Counted from the first letter of the stretch, positions 50,459 to 61,435 are shown. The stretch is 64,000 nucleotides of DNA from Cupriavidus pauculus (GCF_008693385.1 NZ_CP044067.1:2895501-2959500); one strand, 5' to 3'. Numbers and translations are program-made. The notes: generated from the sequence alone by a model not told the origin.

Positions 50459-50715
50459 AGATGCCCCGCACCGAGTAGCCAGACGATTTCGGCAATCATG
50501 ACGCCGATCGCCGTATTGACGAGTAGCTGGAAGCGGACGGTTTCCGCCCAGCCGGTTGCGACGAACACACGCCAGGCAATCACGGCGCCCAGAATACCGA
50601 TCAATGCGCTGAGCAGCCAGAGCGGAAAATACGCTCCGAACAGGACAAAGGAAGGGGCGCCCGCACAGCCATGAAGCAGGGCAGCCAACACTGCGAGCGG
50701 GAGCAAGCGAGCCAT
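50455..50715 (-). CDS. YtcA-family small membrane lipoprotein
   Basis: An 86-aa protein with a lipobox-like LLHGCAGAPS after a short signal, then two hydrophobic helices (FPLWLLSALIGILGAVIAW; VNTAIGVMIAEIVWLLGAG). It resembles the YtcA family commonly found ahead of HlyD and FUSC genes. Its biochemical role is not known; it may assist pump assembly. First gene of the efflux operon; 4-base overlap with the adaptor gene. Confidence 0.75.
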   Translation of the reverse strand: MARLLPLAVLAALLHGCAGAPSFVLFGAYFPLWLLSALIGILGAVIAWRVFVATGWAETVRFQLLVNTAIGVMIAEIVWLLGAGHL

Positions 50716-50826
50716 GGGTCAGGATGGCCAGAGGGACACATGAAAGTTCCACGCAATATAGCAGTGCTCAATCCCGATTGTCCAAGGGATCGAGCGATGC
50801 AGGCGGCCGGCAACTCGCCTTGCGGA

Positions 50827-51537
50827 TCAGCGCTGCGGCATTCCCTGACAGAGCGCGAGGTTGTGCCGGATCGCCTTGCCCGTGGGATCGTAGTTGTCCT
50901 TGTCGCAGGGCGGCAAGCTGATCGAATCGTCCCGGGTCATGCGCACGGCCACCGTGTCCGACAGGGCCGCAAGGCACTGCGCCCGATCGCCCCGATGGAA
51001 TTCGGTGATGGCGAGATCGCTGCGCGCCTTGTCGATCTCGATCCAGTGCATGAATGGCTTGCATTCGCCGATCAACGCCGTCAGCGTGCCGCGCGCGGCG
51101 TCGTAGTTTTTCGCCGCGTATTGCCGGTGCGACAGCGAGACTCGCGCGGTGCGCTGACGATCGGTACATGCCGGGGGCGGCAGGCGATATTCGCCGTCGA
51201 AGCTTGCCCGCATGCCGCAGGAATCGCGACAGGCTTCGACGGTCGCCTCCACGTCGAGGTTGAGCGTATCGCCGCTGCGCGAGAACGCGATGCGGCATTG
51301 GCTGTCCTTGACCAACCCGGTCTTGCCCTTGATCACGCCTTCGGCCGTGCAAGTGTGGCAATTGACACCGATAGTGTCGATGGTGAACGCGGACCCCTTC
51401 ACCGTCAGCGTGCCGTGCGCGCTGCCGCCGTCGGTGTAGGCGTACTGGCCTGGCGGTACGTCGGCCGCGAACGCGGATGCGGTCATGGCCATCGCGGCGC
51501 ATGTCGCGGCTTGGCGGAGCCAGTGGGAGAGGGGCAT
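50827..51537 (-). CDS. Secreted cysteine-rich hypothetical protein
   Basis: A 236-aa protein with a Sec signal peptide ending TASAFAADVP. The mature part has ten cysteines in scattered pairs (NCHTCTAEG, EACRDSCGM, PPACTDRQ, GECKPF, AQCLAAL, PPCDKDN), suggesting several disulfides in the periplasm. The N-terminal half is beta-rich and glycine-spaced (YAYTDGGSAHGTLTVKG); the C-terminal half looks helical and may be a protein-interaction or inhibitor-like module. No family recognised. It lies between the efflux operon and a GntR gene on the same strand, 88 bp downstream of the GntR stop. Confidence 0.7.
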   Translation of the reverse strand: MPLSHWLRQAATCAAMAMTASAFAADVPPGQYAYTDGGSAHGTLTVKGSAFTIDTIGVNCHTCTAEGVIKGKTGLVKDSQCRIAFSRSGDTLNLDVEATVEACRDSCGMRASFDGEYRLPPPACTDRQRTARVSLSHRQYAAKNYDAARGTLTALIGECKPFMHWIEIDKARSDLAITEFHRGDRAQCLAALSDTVAVRMTRDDSISLPPCDKDNYDPTGKAIRHNLALCQGMPQR

Positions 51538-51625
51538 GGATGGCCTGTTGTTGTTGGGGGAATCGGCAAGTGTTTCAGGGCGCCCACATCTGGGCTCACC
51601 ACAGCGGTGCTCACCACCGCGTGGC

Positions 51626-52354
51626 TCACCACCGCGCCAGCTTCTCCAGGATCGACGCGCGGATATTGTCGATATGTTCGGCCGTCTGGCGCGCGGCCTC
51701 CGCGCCGTCGCCGCGTTCGAGGGCGGCGATCATGGCCAGGTGTTCATGGCACACGGGGCCGAGTCGGCGCTCGAGTCGCTTGAGCGAGAACATGCGCGTC
51801 TTGCGTCGGACTTCCGCGATGATGCCGGCCAGCATCTCGTTGTCGCAGTATTTGCAGATGACGCCATGCAGATCGGCGTCCAGCACCTGATGCTCGGGAT
51901 TGCCGGGCTCGTTGCGCGCAAGCAGTTCCTCCACGCGCCGGCGTAGCCGTTCCAGTTCGGACTGCGGGATCTGCCCCGCGGCGCGGGAGGCCGCGTCGGG
52001 TTCCAGCAGGCGCCGGACGTGCAGGGCCTCGAGGATCTCCTGCACCGTCACTTGCCTCACGAACAGACGGCTGTTCGCGCCCCGTTCCAGCAGGCGCTCG
52101 CCTTCGAGCCGGTGGAGGGCTTCGCGCAGCGGCGTGCGCGAGAAGCCAAGCTGGGCGGCGAGGGCCCGTTCCTGGATGGGATCGCCGGGATGCAGCCCGC
52201 CGGAGACGAGCAGATCCAGCACGGCCTCGTAGGCGAGGTTGCCCAGCGCGCGTTCCTTCGGGGTTTCGTCAGCCGTTGCAGCCGGAAGAAGGCTGGCATC
52301 CGTCTCCGTCTCCACGGCGGATGCTGGAAAAGCGAGTGCGGTCGTTTTTGTCAT
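51626..52354 (-). CDS. GntR-family regulator (FCD) of the aminotransferase-oxoprolinase cluster
   Basis: A 242-aa regulator with a 40-residue N-terminal arm. The winged helix is LAYEAVLDLLVSGGLHPGD and AAQLGFSRTPLREALHRLE. The FCD domain has DADLHGVICKYCDNEM and VCHEHLAMIAAL. The ATG at 52354 was preferred to an in-frame Met at 52408 because the latter would place the operator palindrome inside the gene. That palindrome (52383-52410) lies between this gene and the divergent aminotransferase, the expected place for autorepression and control of the rightward operon. Confidence 0.88.
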   Translation of the reverse strand: MTKTTALAFPASAVETETDASLLPAATADETPKERALGNLAYEAVLDLLVSGGLHPGDPIQERALAAQLGFSRTPLREALHRLEGERLLERGANSRLFVRQVTVQEILEALHVRRLLEPDAASRAAGQIPQSELERLRRRVEELLARNEPGNPEHQVLDADLHGVICKYCDNEMLAGIIAEVRRKTRMFSLKRLERRLGPVCHEHLAMIAALERGDGAEAARQTAEHIDNIRASILEKLARW

Positions 52355-52382
52355 GTTGCGAAGTATGGCACGCAGTTTGCTT

Positions 52383-52410
52383 GAATGCCAGTGGTATACC
52401 AATGGCATTC
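52383..52410. promoter_or_regulatory. 28-bp near-perfect palindromic operator
   Basis: Outer arms GAATGCCA (52383-52390) and TGGCATTC (52403-52410) flank the inner palindrome TGGTATACCA (52392-52401). Only the single base between arm and core on each side breaks symmetry. It lies 28 bp upstream of the GntR start and 35 bp upstream of the aminotransferase start. TGGTATACCA-like sites are typical of FCD-GntR regulators. Confidence 0.75.
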
Positions 52411-52445
52411 GATGTGAATGCCGATCCTTACGCTACGCGAATTTC

Positions 52446-53678
52446 ATGCCGACTTCCTCCGCCGCCCATCGACTCTCCCAGCGCCTGGCCATGGCGCGTC
52501 CGTCCGCCACCGGCGCCATGTCCGAGGCCGCCCGGCGCCTTGCCGAAGACGGCAAGCCCGTCATCAGCCTGTCCGAAGGCGAACTGGATTTCGATACGCC
52601 CGCGCATATCCAGCTGGCGGCCATCCAGGCCATGACGGCAGGGGAGACGCGCTACACGAACGTGGACGGCACGCACCAACTCAAGGCGGCGATTGCACGG
52701 AAACTGGCCCGCGACAACGATCTGCACTATGTCGAAGCAGAAATCATCGCGGGCACGGGCGCCAAGCAGATGTTGTTCAACGCGTTGCTCGCCACCGTCG
52801 ATGCCGGGGACGAAGTGATCGTCACCGCCCCGTACTGGGTGTCGTATAGCGACATGGTCCATATCGCCGGTGGTACGCCGGTGCTGGTCACGGCAACGCC
52901 CGCGGACGACTTCAAGCTCACACCGGCCGCGCTGCGCGCCGCACTGACGCCGCGTACGCGCTGGCTCATGCTCAACTCGCCGTGCAACCCGTCGGGCGCT
53001 CTCTACTCGGCCGGCGAACTGCGCGCGCTGGCCGACGTCCTCGACGACTATCCCGATGTGCTCGTGCTGTCGGACGAGATCTACGAAGAGATCCTGTTCG
53101 ACGGCACGTTCACGTCGTTCGCACAGGCCGCGCCGGCCATGCGCGACCGTACGCTGACCGTCAACGGCGTATCCAAGGCGTATGCGATGACGGGCTGGCG
53201 CCTCGGCTACGCGGCCGGTCCCGCGTGGCTGATCAAGGCCATGGCGCTGCTGCAGTCCCAGAGCACCAGCAACCCCAGTGCGATCAGCCAGGCGGGAGCG
53301 GTAGCCGCGCTGAACGGTCCGCAGGACTTTCTCGATGGCTGGCGTACCCGCCTGCGCGCGCGCCGCGACCTCGCGCTCTCCGTGCTGGCCGACGCCGCGC
53401 CCGTGCTCGCCATGCGCCGTCCCCCCGCGGCGTTCTATCTGTATGCGGATTGCGCCGCCGCGCTCGGCATGCGCACGCCGGATGGCAAGCGCATCGAGAC
53501 CGATACCGACTTTGCGATGTACCTGCTGCACGCGGCCCATGTTGCCGTGGTGCCCGGTTCCGCTTTCGGGCTGGCGCCCTACGTACGGCTGGCCTACGCG
53601 CTGGCCGATGACCGGCTGCGCGAGGCGTGCGAGCGCATCGTGACGGCTTGTGCCGCGCTGGAGCGCATGTCATGGTGA
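52446..53678 (+). CDS. Fold-type I PLP aminotransferase (AspC-like)
   Basis: A 410-aa aspartate-aminotransferase-like enzyme moving an amino group between an amino acid and a keto acid. Family motifs are ISLSEGELDFDTPAHI, GTGAKQMLFNAL, LNSPCNPSGALY, and the PLP-lysine segment VNGVSKAYAMTGWRLGYAAG. A C-terminal Arg region (GLAPYVRLAYAL) that binds the substrate carboxylate is present. The start at 52446 follows a weak site; the frame is open further upstream into the GntR gene. First gene of the rightward cluster, with PxpB overlapping its end by 7 bases. Confidence 0.88.
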   Translation: MPTSSAAHRLSQRLAMARPSATGAMSEAARRLAEDGKPVISLSEGELDFDTPAHIQLAAIQAMTAGETRYTNVDGTHQLKAAIARKLARDNDLHYVEAEIIAGTGAKQMLFNALLATVDAGDEVIVTAPYWVSYSDMVHIAGGTPVLVTATPADDFKLTPAALRAALTPRTRWLMLNSPCNPSGALYSAGELRALADVLDDYPDVLVLSDEIYEEILFDGTFTSFAQAAPAMRDRTLTVNGVSKAYAMTGWRLGYAAGPAWLIKAMALLQSQSTSNPSAISQAGAVAALNGPQDFLDGWRTRLRARRDLALSVLADAAPVLAMRRPPAAFYLYADCAAALGMRTPDGKRIETDTDFAMYLLHAAHVAVVPGSAFGLAPYVRLAYALADDRLREACERIVTACAALERMSW

Positions 53679-54445
53679 TGGCGCAAACGGCCCTCGCACA
53701 AGCAGCCACCGTGCAAACGGACGATGGGCTTCTTGCGCTGACGGATTGTCGCATCGAGCCCGTCGGCGACCGCTGCCTGCAGATTCGTCTCGGCGATCAG
53801 GTCGGCGTGGCGGTCAGCCAGCGCGTGCATGCGGTGACCGAGTACCTGCTGCGGCAGCGCTGGCCCGGCGTGCGCGATGTCGTGCCCGCGTTCACCACGG
53901 TGGCCGTCCACTTTCGTCCCGAGATGTTTGCGCGTGACAAGGGCGCGCCGTTCGTCCAGCTCTCCGCATGGATACGCGACGCGCTGGTCGATGGCGTGCC
54001 CGCCGTGGTCCACGCCGGCCGCGAAGTGGAAGTGCCCGCCTGCTATGGCGGCGAGTACGGTCCCGACCTCGAAGACGTGGCACGTGCCTGCGAGATCGAT
54101 ACGGCCGAAGTCATCCGGCTCCATTGCGCCACACCGCTCACGCTCTACACCTTCTTCTTCTCTCCGGGCAATCCGTTTGCGGGACCGTTGCATCCGCGCC
54201 TTGCCGTACCGCGCCGTGCCACGCCACGCACGCTGGTGCCGGCCGGATCGGTCGCGATCGCGAACGGCATCTCGTCGATCTATCAGGACGCATCGCCGGG
54301 CGGCTGGAACCTGATCGCGCGCACGCCGTGGAACCTGTTCCACGTGGGCCAGAATCCGCCGACCCGCCTCCAACTCGGGGACCGGCTGCGCTTCGTGCCC
54401 ATTACGCCGGCCGAGTTCGACGCCATGCTGGAGCCGCGGCCATGA
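53672..54445 (+). CDS. pxpB: 5-oxoprolinase subunit PxpB
   Basis: A 257-aa PxpB/KipI-family protein (allophanate-hydrolase subunit 1-like). With PxpC and PxpA it forms the ATP-dependent bacterial 5-oxoprolinase converting 5-oxoproline to glutamate. Family features are GDRCLQIRLG, VPAFTTVAVHF, EVPACYGGEYGPDLEDVA, FFFSPGNPFAGP and the GWNLIARTPWNLF block. The start at 53672 overlaps the aminotransferase stop; an ATG two codons later is an alternative. Its 3' end overlaps the PxpC start in ATGA. Confidence 0.9.
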   Translation: MVMAQTALAQAATVQTDDGLLALTDCRIEPVGDRCLQIRLGDQVGVAVSQRVHAVTEYLLRQRWPGVRDVVPAFTTVAVHFRPEMFARDKGAPFVQLSAWIRDALVDGVPAVVHAGREVEVPACYGGEYGPDLEDVARACEIDTAEVIRLHCATPLTLYTFFFSPGNPFAGPLHPRLAVPRRATPRTLVPAGSVAIANGISSIYQDASPGGWNLIARTPWNLFHVGQNPPTRLQLGDRLRFVPITPAEFDAMLEPRP

Positions 54446-55443
54446 ACGCGATGCGTGTGGACAAGCCCGGCATGCTGTCGGTGCTGCAGGACGGCGGCCG
54501 CTACGGTTACCAGCGCTTTGGCGTGCCCGTCAACGGCGCGATGGACGAATGGTCGTATCCGCTGGCCAATGTGCTGGTGGGCAATGCCGCCGATACGGCC
54601 GCGCTCGAAATCACGCTCAATGGTCCCACCGTGCGCTTTGCGCAGGACACGCTGATCGCGGTGACCGGTGCCGATATCGCCGTGACGGCCGGTGGCGTGC
54701 CGCTGCCCACCCATTGCGCGGCGATGGTGCGCCACGACGTGCCGATCGCGCTCGGTCACTGCCGCCGCGGTGCCCGCGCCTATCTGGCCGTGCGCGGCGG
54801 CTTCGCGCCCGACGCGGTGCTGGGCAGCCGCAGCACGAACCTCCGTGCCCGCTTCGGCGGCATGGAGGGCCGCGCGCTGCGGGCCGGAGATCGCATCGCC
54901 ATCGCATCCCCGCGCAGGGAGATGCTGCCGCTGGCCCGGATGATGGTGCAGAGCGCCATGCCATGGGTCGCGGCGGAGGCGCCCGCCGATTGCGCCGCGC
55001 CGGACGCGGGCGATGCCATCCGCTTTCTGCCGGGCCCGCAATGGGAGTGCTTTACGCCGGCCGCGCGCAAGGCCTTCGGGGGCGAGGCCTATACGGTATC
55101 GAACCAGTCGGACCGCATGGGCTATCGGCTCGAAGGGCCCGCGCTCGCGCTGGCCGCACCGCTGGAAATGGTGTCGGAGGCGGTGAGCTTCGGCACCGTG
55201 CAGGTGCCCCCGGGCGGCGCGCCGATCGTGCTGATGGCCGACCGGCAGAGCGTCGGCGGCTATCCAAAGATCGCCTATGTCATCAGCGCCGACCTGCCGC
55301 GGCTGGCGCAGGCCGTGCCCGGTACCGCGCTGCGCTTCCGCGCCGTGACGCCCGAGACCGCGCATCGCGCGCTGCTGGCGATGACGGACCGGCTCGATGC
55401 CATTGCCGCCGAGGCGGCACGGCTGATCGGCCTCCCGACATAA
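54442..55443 (+). CDS. pxpC: 5-oxoprolinase subunit PxpC
   Basis: A 333-aa PxpC/KipA-family protein (allophanate-hydrolase subunit 2-like), partner of PxpB. Recognisable blocks are GMLSVLQDGGRYGYQRFGVP, GAMDEWSYPLANVLVGNA, LEITLNGPTVRF, and SNQSDRMGYRLEGPAL with VQVPPGGAPIVLMADRQ near the end. It starts at 54442 in ATGA with the PxpB stop and is followed by PxpA after 36 bp. Confidence 0.92.
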   Translation: MNAMRVDKPGMLSVLQDGGRYGYQRFGVPVNGAMDEWSYPLANVLVGNAADTAALEITLNGPTVRFAQDTLIAVTGADIAVTAGGVPLPTHCAAMVRHDVPIALGHCRRGARAYLAVRGGFAPDAVLGSRSTNLRARFGGMEGRALRAGDRIAIASPRREMLPLARMMVQSAMPWVAAEAPADCAAPDAGDAIRFLPGPQWECFTPAARKAFGGEAYTVSNQSDRMGYRLEGPALALAAPLEMVSEAVSFGTVQVPPGGAPIVLMADRQSVGGYPKIAYVISADLPRLAQAVPGTALRFRAVTPETAHRALLAMTDRLDAIAAEAARLIGLPT

Positions 55444-55479
55444 CCCCCCAAATCACGAGAACGAACGAGGAAATCACCG

Positions 55480-56232
55480 ATGCCAACTCTCGATATCAAC
55501 TGTGACATGGGCGAAAGCTTCGGCGCCTGGCGCATGGGCGACGATGCCGCGATCCTGCGCCATGTCACGTCCGCGAACATCGCGTGCGGCTTCCACGCCG
55601 GAGATCCCGACGTGATGCTGGCCACCGTGCGCGCCGCCGCCGAGGCCGGCGTGGCCGTGGGCGCCCATCCCGGCCTGCCCGACCTCCAGGGCTTTGGCCG
55701 CCGCGCCATGGCCATGACGGCCGCCGAGGTCTACGCGCTCACGGTCTATCAGGTCGGCGCGATGCTGGGCGTGACGCGCGCGGTCGGCGTGCCGCTGCAC
55801 CACGTGAAGACGCACGGCGCGCTCTACAACATGACCGCGCGCGATCCCGCGCTCGCCGCCGCGGTGGCCGATGCCGTGCGCGCGGTATCGCCCGAGGTGC
55901 TCATCTACGTGGCCAACGCCAATATGGCCGCCGCCGCGGAGGCCGCGGGCCTGCGCGTGGCCAACGAGGTGTATGCCGACCGTTCCTACCAGGACGACGC
56001 CACGCTCACGCCCCGCTCGATGCCGCACGCGATGATCGAAGACGTCGACGCGTCCATCGCGCAGGTACGCCGCATGGTGCTTGACGGCAGCGTGCAGGCG
56101 CTCTCCGGCAAGTCGGTACCCATCACGGCCGACACGCTGTGCATCCACGGCGACCAGCCCGGCGCGGTCCTGTTCGCCGAACGTATTCGCAGTGCCCTGA
56201 TCGCCGACGGCATTGCCATCCAGCCGCTTTGA
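55480..56232 (+). CDS. pxpA: 5-oxoprolinase subunit PxpA (LamB/YcsF family)
   Basis: A 250-aa TIM-barrel-like subunit, full length for the family. The N-terminal DINCDMGESFGAWRMGDD and NIACGFHAGDP with GVAVGAHPGLPDLQGFGRR are diagnostic. HHVKTHGALYNMTARD and YADRSYQDDATLTPRS complete the active-site surface. It carries out the 5-oxoproline ring opening with PxpB/PxpC. It is followed after 37 bp by the dipeptide-type receptor gene, so uptake and ring opening are genetically linked. Confidence 0.93.
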   Translation: MPTLDINCDMGESFGAWRMGDDAAILRHVTSANIACGFHAGDPDVMLATVRAAAEAGVAVGAHPGLPDLQGFGRRAMAMTAAEVYALTVYQVGAMLGVTRAVGVPLHHVKTHGALYNMTARDPALAAAVADAVRAVSPEVLIYVANANMAAAAEAAGLRVANEVYADRSYQDDATLTPRSMPHAMIEDVDASIAQVRRMVLDGSVQALSGKSVPITADTLCIHGDQPGAVLFAERIRSALIADGIAIQPL

Positions 56233-56269
56233 ATCCCATCCCTTGCTTCCACGACTATCAGGTATATCC

Positions 56270-57859
56270 ATGACCACCAAGCTGAACCTGCCCGCCGCCC
56301 GCCTGCTCAAGATCGCAACCTGCTCGATTGCCCTGACCGTCGGTATCGCCGCGGGTGCCCATGCCCAGACCCGCGGCGGCACGCTGCGCGCCATCGCCCA
56401 GCCCGAGCCGCCCACGCTGATGCTGGGCCTGAACCAGCAGACGCCCACGCAGTACGTGGCCGGCAAGATCTATGAGAGCCTGCTGACCTGGTCTCCCGAC
56501 ATGAAGCCCCTGCCGGGCCTCGCCAGGTCGTGGACCGTGTCGCCCGACGGCAAGGTCTACACGTTCGAGCTGCAGTCCAACGTCAAGTGGCACGACGGCA
56601 AGCCGTTCTCGTCCGACGACGTCGTGTTCTCGATCGACAAGTTCCTGCGCGCCGTGCATCCGCGCGCCCGTGTGGTCATCGAGCAGTTCGTGCAGTCGGT
56701 CAAGGCGCAGGGCGCGAACAAGGTGGTCATCACGCTCAAGGAACCGTTCGCGCCGTTCCTCAAGTCGTTTGTCAGCGACAACATGCCGATGGTGCCGAAG
56801 CATATCTACGACGGCACGGACTATGCGAAGAACCCCGCCAACCAGACCCCGGTGGGTACCGGCCCCTTCATGTTCAAGGAGTGGAAGAAGGGCGCCTATA
56901 TCGTGCTGACGCGTAACCCGAACTACTGGCAGAAGGGCAAGCCCTATCTGGACGAGATCGTCTTCAACGTGATTCCGGATGCCGCATCGCGCGCGGTCGC
57001 CTTCGAACGCGGCGACGTGCAGGTGGTGAGCGCCGGCGACGTGGACAACGTCGAGATCAAGCGCCTGCGCGCGCTGCCCAACGTGGAATACACGACCAAG
57101 GGCTGGGAAATGTTCTCCAAGCTCGCGTATATCCAGATGAATCAGCGCAAGGCGCCGTTCGACAACGTGAAGGTGCGGCAGGCCATCATGGAAGCGATCA
57201 ATCGCAAGTTCGTGGTGAACAATATCTTCTTCGGTCTCGGCAAGGTGGCGACCGGACCCATCTCCTCGACGACGCCGTTCTACGACGCCAATGTGCCCGC
57301 GTATGGGTTCGACCTGAAGAAGGCGCGCGCGCTGATCAAGGAGTCTGGCATCGATCCGTCCAAGACCCCGATTCACATCCTGTCCTACCCGTACGGCGCC
57401 ACGTGGGACCGCCTGGGCGAATACACGCGCCAGTGCCTGGAGCAACTGGGCTTCAAGGTGGAGATCGAGTCCGCCGACGCGGGCACGTGGGCCAAGCGCG
57501 TGTCGGACTTCGACTTCGACCTGACCTTCAGCTTCACGTCGCAGTACGGCGACCCCGCGCTGGGCGTCTCGCGCCTCTATCTGGCACGCAACCAGGTCAA
57601 GGGTTCGGCGTTCGTGAACAACCAGGGCTATGTGAATGCGGGCGTGGACGCGATGTGGGACAAGGCCGCCGCCGCGACGTCCGATGCGGAGCGCCAGCAG
57701 CTCTACTCGAACATCCAGAAGACGCTGGTCCAGGAAGTGGCCAACGGCTACCTGTTCGAGATGGAGCTGCCGACGCTCTATAGCAACAAGGTCCACAACC
57801 TGATCCAGACGGCCATCGGCCTGAACGACACGTTCGCCGACGTCTACATCAGCAAGTAA
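56270..57859 (+). CDS. Dipeptide/oligopeptide-type ABC transporter substrate-binding protein
   Basis: A 529-aa periplasmic receptor (SBP_bac_5 family) with a Sec signal ending GAHAQT. Family blocks are RGGTLRAIAQPEPPTLMLGL, VKWHDGKPFSSDDVVFSIDK, GTGPFMFKEWKKGAYIVLTR and VRQAIMEAINRKFV. It delivers its ligand to the permeases encoded just downstream. Given the neighbouring oxoprolinase and amidohydrolase genes, the ligand may be a pyroglutamyl- or N-blocked amino acid or peptide; that is inference from context. Confidence 0.9.
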   Translation: MTTKLNLPAARLLKIATCSIALTVGIAAGAHAQTRGGTLRAIAQPEPPTLMLGLNQQTPTQYVAGKIYESLLTWSPDMKPLPGLARSWTVSPDGKVYTFELQSNVKWHDGKPFSSDDVVFSIDKFLRAVHPRARVVIEQFVQSVKAQGANKVVITLKEPFAPFLKSFVSDNMPMVPKHIYDGTDYAKNPANQTPVGTGPFMFKEWKKGAYIVLTRNPNYWQKGKPYLDEIVFNVIPDAASRAVAFERGDVQVVSAGDVDNVEIKRLRALPNVEYTTKGWEMFSKLAYIQMNQRKAPFDNVKVRQAIMEAINRKFVVNNIFFGLGKVATGPISSTTPFYDANVPAYGFDLKKARALIKESGIDPSKTPIHILSYPYGATWDRLGEYTRQCLEQLGFKVEIESADAGTWAKRVSDFDFDLTFSFTSQYGDPALGVSRLYLARNQVKGSAFVNNQGYVNAGVDAMWDKAAAATSDAERQQLYSNIQKTLVQEVANGYLFEMELPTLYSNKVHNLIQTAIGLNDTFADVYISK

Positions 57860-57894
57860 GCGCGCTGCGCCCGTCTCAAGAAGGATTCGATCGC

Positions 57895-58884
57895 GTGGAT
57901 AAGTCACTCTCCATTCTGGTCGCCAGGCTCGGCAAGGCGTTGTTCGTCGTGCTTGGCGTGGTCATCATCAACTTCATGCTGGTGCGCATGGCGCCGGGAG
58001 ATCCGGCATCGGTGCTGGCCGGCGAGTCCGGCTCGTCCGACCCGGCGTACGTGCAGGAACTGCGCAAGGAGTTCGGCCTCGACCAGCCGCTGCCCGTGCA
58101 GCTGGGCCGCTACCTGTGGGGCGTGGCGCATCTCGATCTCGGCTACTCCTATCGCGAGCGTCTGCCCGTGCTGGACCTGATTCTCGACCGGTTGCCGGCC
58201 ACGCTGCTGCTGATGTCGTGCGCGTTCGTGTTCGCGCTCGCATTCGGGGTCATGTTCGGCGTGATCGCGTCGCGGGCGCGCTATGCGGGCCGGCGCACGT
58301 GGCTCGATAGCGTGCTGATGACGGGCTCGCTGCTGATCTACGCGACGCCGCAGTTCTGGCTCGCGCTGCTGGCCATCCTGTTCTTCTCGCTGCATCTGGG
58401 CTGGGTGCCGCCCTATGGCATGGAACAGGTGGGCGGCAATCTGCATGGCTGGGCGCGCGTCGCCGACATCGCCCACCATCTGGTACTGCCCACCGTGTCG
58501 CTCGGCTGCTTCTTCATGGCCGTGTATGCGCGCCTGACGCGCGCCTCGATGCTCGAAGTGCTGGGCATGGACTACACCAAGACCGCCTGCGCCAAGGGCG
58601 TGCCGCTCGGCGAGACGATTCGCCGGCATGCGCTGCGTAACGCGATGCTGCCCGTGGTGACGTTCGCGGGCATCCAGCTGGGCCAGATGGCGGGCGGCGC
58701 CGTGCTGACGGAGACCGTGTTCGGCTGGCCCGGCATCGGGCGCCTGATGTTCGATGCGCTGATCCAGCGCGACTACCAGCTGCTGCTGGGGGTGTTCCTC
58801 GTGACATCGACGATGGTCGTTGTGTTCAACCTGCTGACGGATCTGGTGTATCGCCTGATCGATCCGCGCATCGGCAGGCAATAA
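57895..58884 (+). CDS. Dipeptide-type ABC transporter permease, DppB-like
   Basis: A 329-aa inner-membrane permease with six hydrophobic segments. DppB features are the N-terminal helix LFVVLGVVIINFMLVRMAPGD, LDLGYSYRERLPVLDLIL, the coupling loop TRASMLEVLGMDYTKTACAKG and the tail FGWPGIGRLMFDALIQRDYQ. It starts with GTG at 57895 after AAGGA, 35 bp from the receptor stop. Confidence 0.92.
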   Translation: MDKSLSILVARLGKALFVVLGVVIINFMLVRMAPGDPASVLAGESGSSDPAYVQELRKEFGLDQPLPVQLGRYLWGVAHLDLGYSYRERLPVLDLILDRLPATLLLMSCAFVFALAFGVMFGVIASRARYAGRRTWLDSVLMTGSLLIYATPQFWLALLAILFFSLHLGWVPPYGMEQVGGNLHGWARVADIAHHLVLPTVSLGCFFMAVYARLTRASMLEVLGMDYTKTACAKGVPLGETIRRHALRNAMLPVVTFAGIQLGQMAGGAVLTETVFGWPGIGRLMFDALIQRDYQLLLGVFLVTSTMVVVFNLLTDLVYRLIDPRIGRQ

Positions 58885-58906
58885 GCCGGATTCGAGGAGC
58901 CTGGAC

Positions 58907-59743
58907 ATGTCTTTCCTGAAACGCTTTGGCGCCAATCGTGGCGCCGCCGTGGGCCTCGTGCTGCTGCTGATCGTGATTGTCGCGGCGGCGCTGGCGTCCA
59001 CGTTGTATGAAGATCCGCCCTGGATGATGGTCGCCGACCCGTTGCTGGCGCCGTTCCACGACAGCGCCTATCCGCTGGGTACCGACATGCTCGGCCGCGA
59101 TATCGCCGCGGGCATCGCCTACGGCGCGCGCGTCTCGCTGACCATCGGCGTGATCTCCACGCTGGTCGCGGTGCTGATCGGCATTGTGGTCGGCGCGCTG
59201 GCGGGCTACTACGGCGGCCGCGTCGACGACGCGCTGATGCGCGGCACCGAGTTCTTCCAGACCATTCCGCAGCTGGCCATGGCGCTGGTGCTCGTGGCCA
59301 TCTTCAAGCCGTCGCTCTATTCGATCGTGGGCGCCATCGCGATCGTGTCGTGGCCCCCGGTGGCGCGGCTCGTGCGCTCCGAATTCATGACGCTCAAGGA
59401 GCGCGAGTTCGTGCAGGCGGCCATCGTGATCGGCCAGTCGCCGGCGCGCATCATCTTCACGCAGATCCTGCCCAATGCGGCGTCGCCCGTCATCGTCACA
59501 GCCTCGCTGATGACCGCTACCGCGATCCTCACGGAATCGGCGCTGTCGTTCCTGGGGCTGGGCGACCGCAATCTCATGAGCTGGGGCTTCATGATCGGCG
59601 CGGCGCGCACGATGCTGCGCGAAGCCCCGTGGATGAGCCTGTGGCCCGGCGTGGCCATCATGCTGACGGTGCTCGCGATCAACCTGATCGGCGAAGGGCT
59701 CAACGATGCCCTGAATCCGCAACTGCGCAAACGGGGGAACTGA
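58907..59743 (+). CDS. Dipeptide-type ABC transporter permease, DppC-like
   Basis: A 278-aa second permease subunit. Diagnostic segments are YPLGTDMLGRDIAAGIAYGA, SLTIGVISTLVAVLIGIVVG, the coupling loop MTLKEREFVQAAIVIGQSP and ESALSFLGLGDRNLMSWGFM. The start at 58907 follows AGGAG-type sequence, 22 bp after the DppB stop. Normal length for the family. Confidence 0.92.
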   Translation: MSFLKRFGANRGAAVGLVLLLIVIVAAALASTLYEDPPWMMVADPLLAPFHDSAYPLGTDMLGRDIAAGIAYGARVSLTIGVISTLVAVLIGIVVGALAGYYGGRVDDALMRGTEFFQTIPQLAMALVLVAIFKPSLYSIVGAIAIVSWPPVARLVRSEFMTLKEREFVQAAIVIGQSPARIIFTQILPNAASPVIVTASLMTATAILTESALSFLGLGDRNLMSWGFMIGAARTMLREAPWMSLWPGVAIMLTVLAINLIGEGLNDALNPQLRKRGN

Positions 59744-59746
59744 CCG

Positions 59747-61431
<1,685 letters not shown>

Positions 61432-61435
<4 letters not shown>

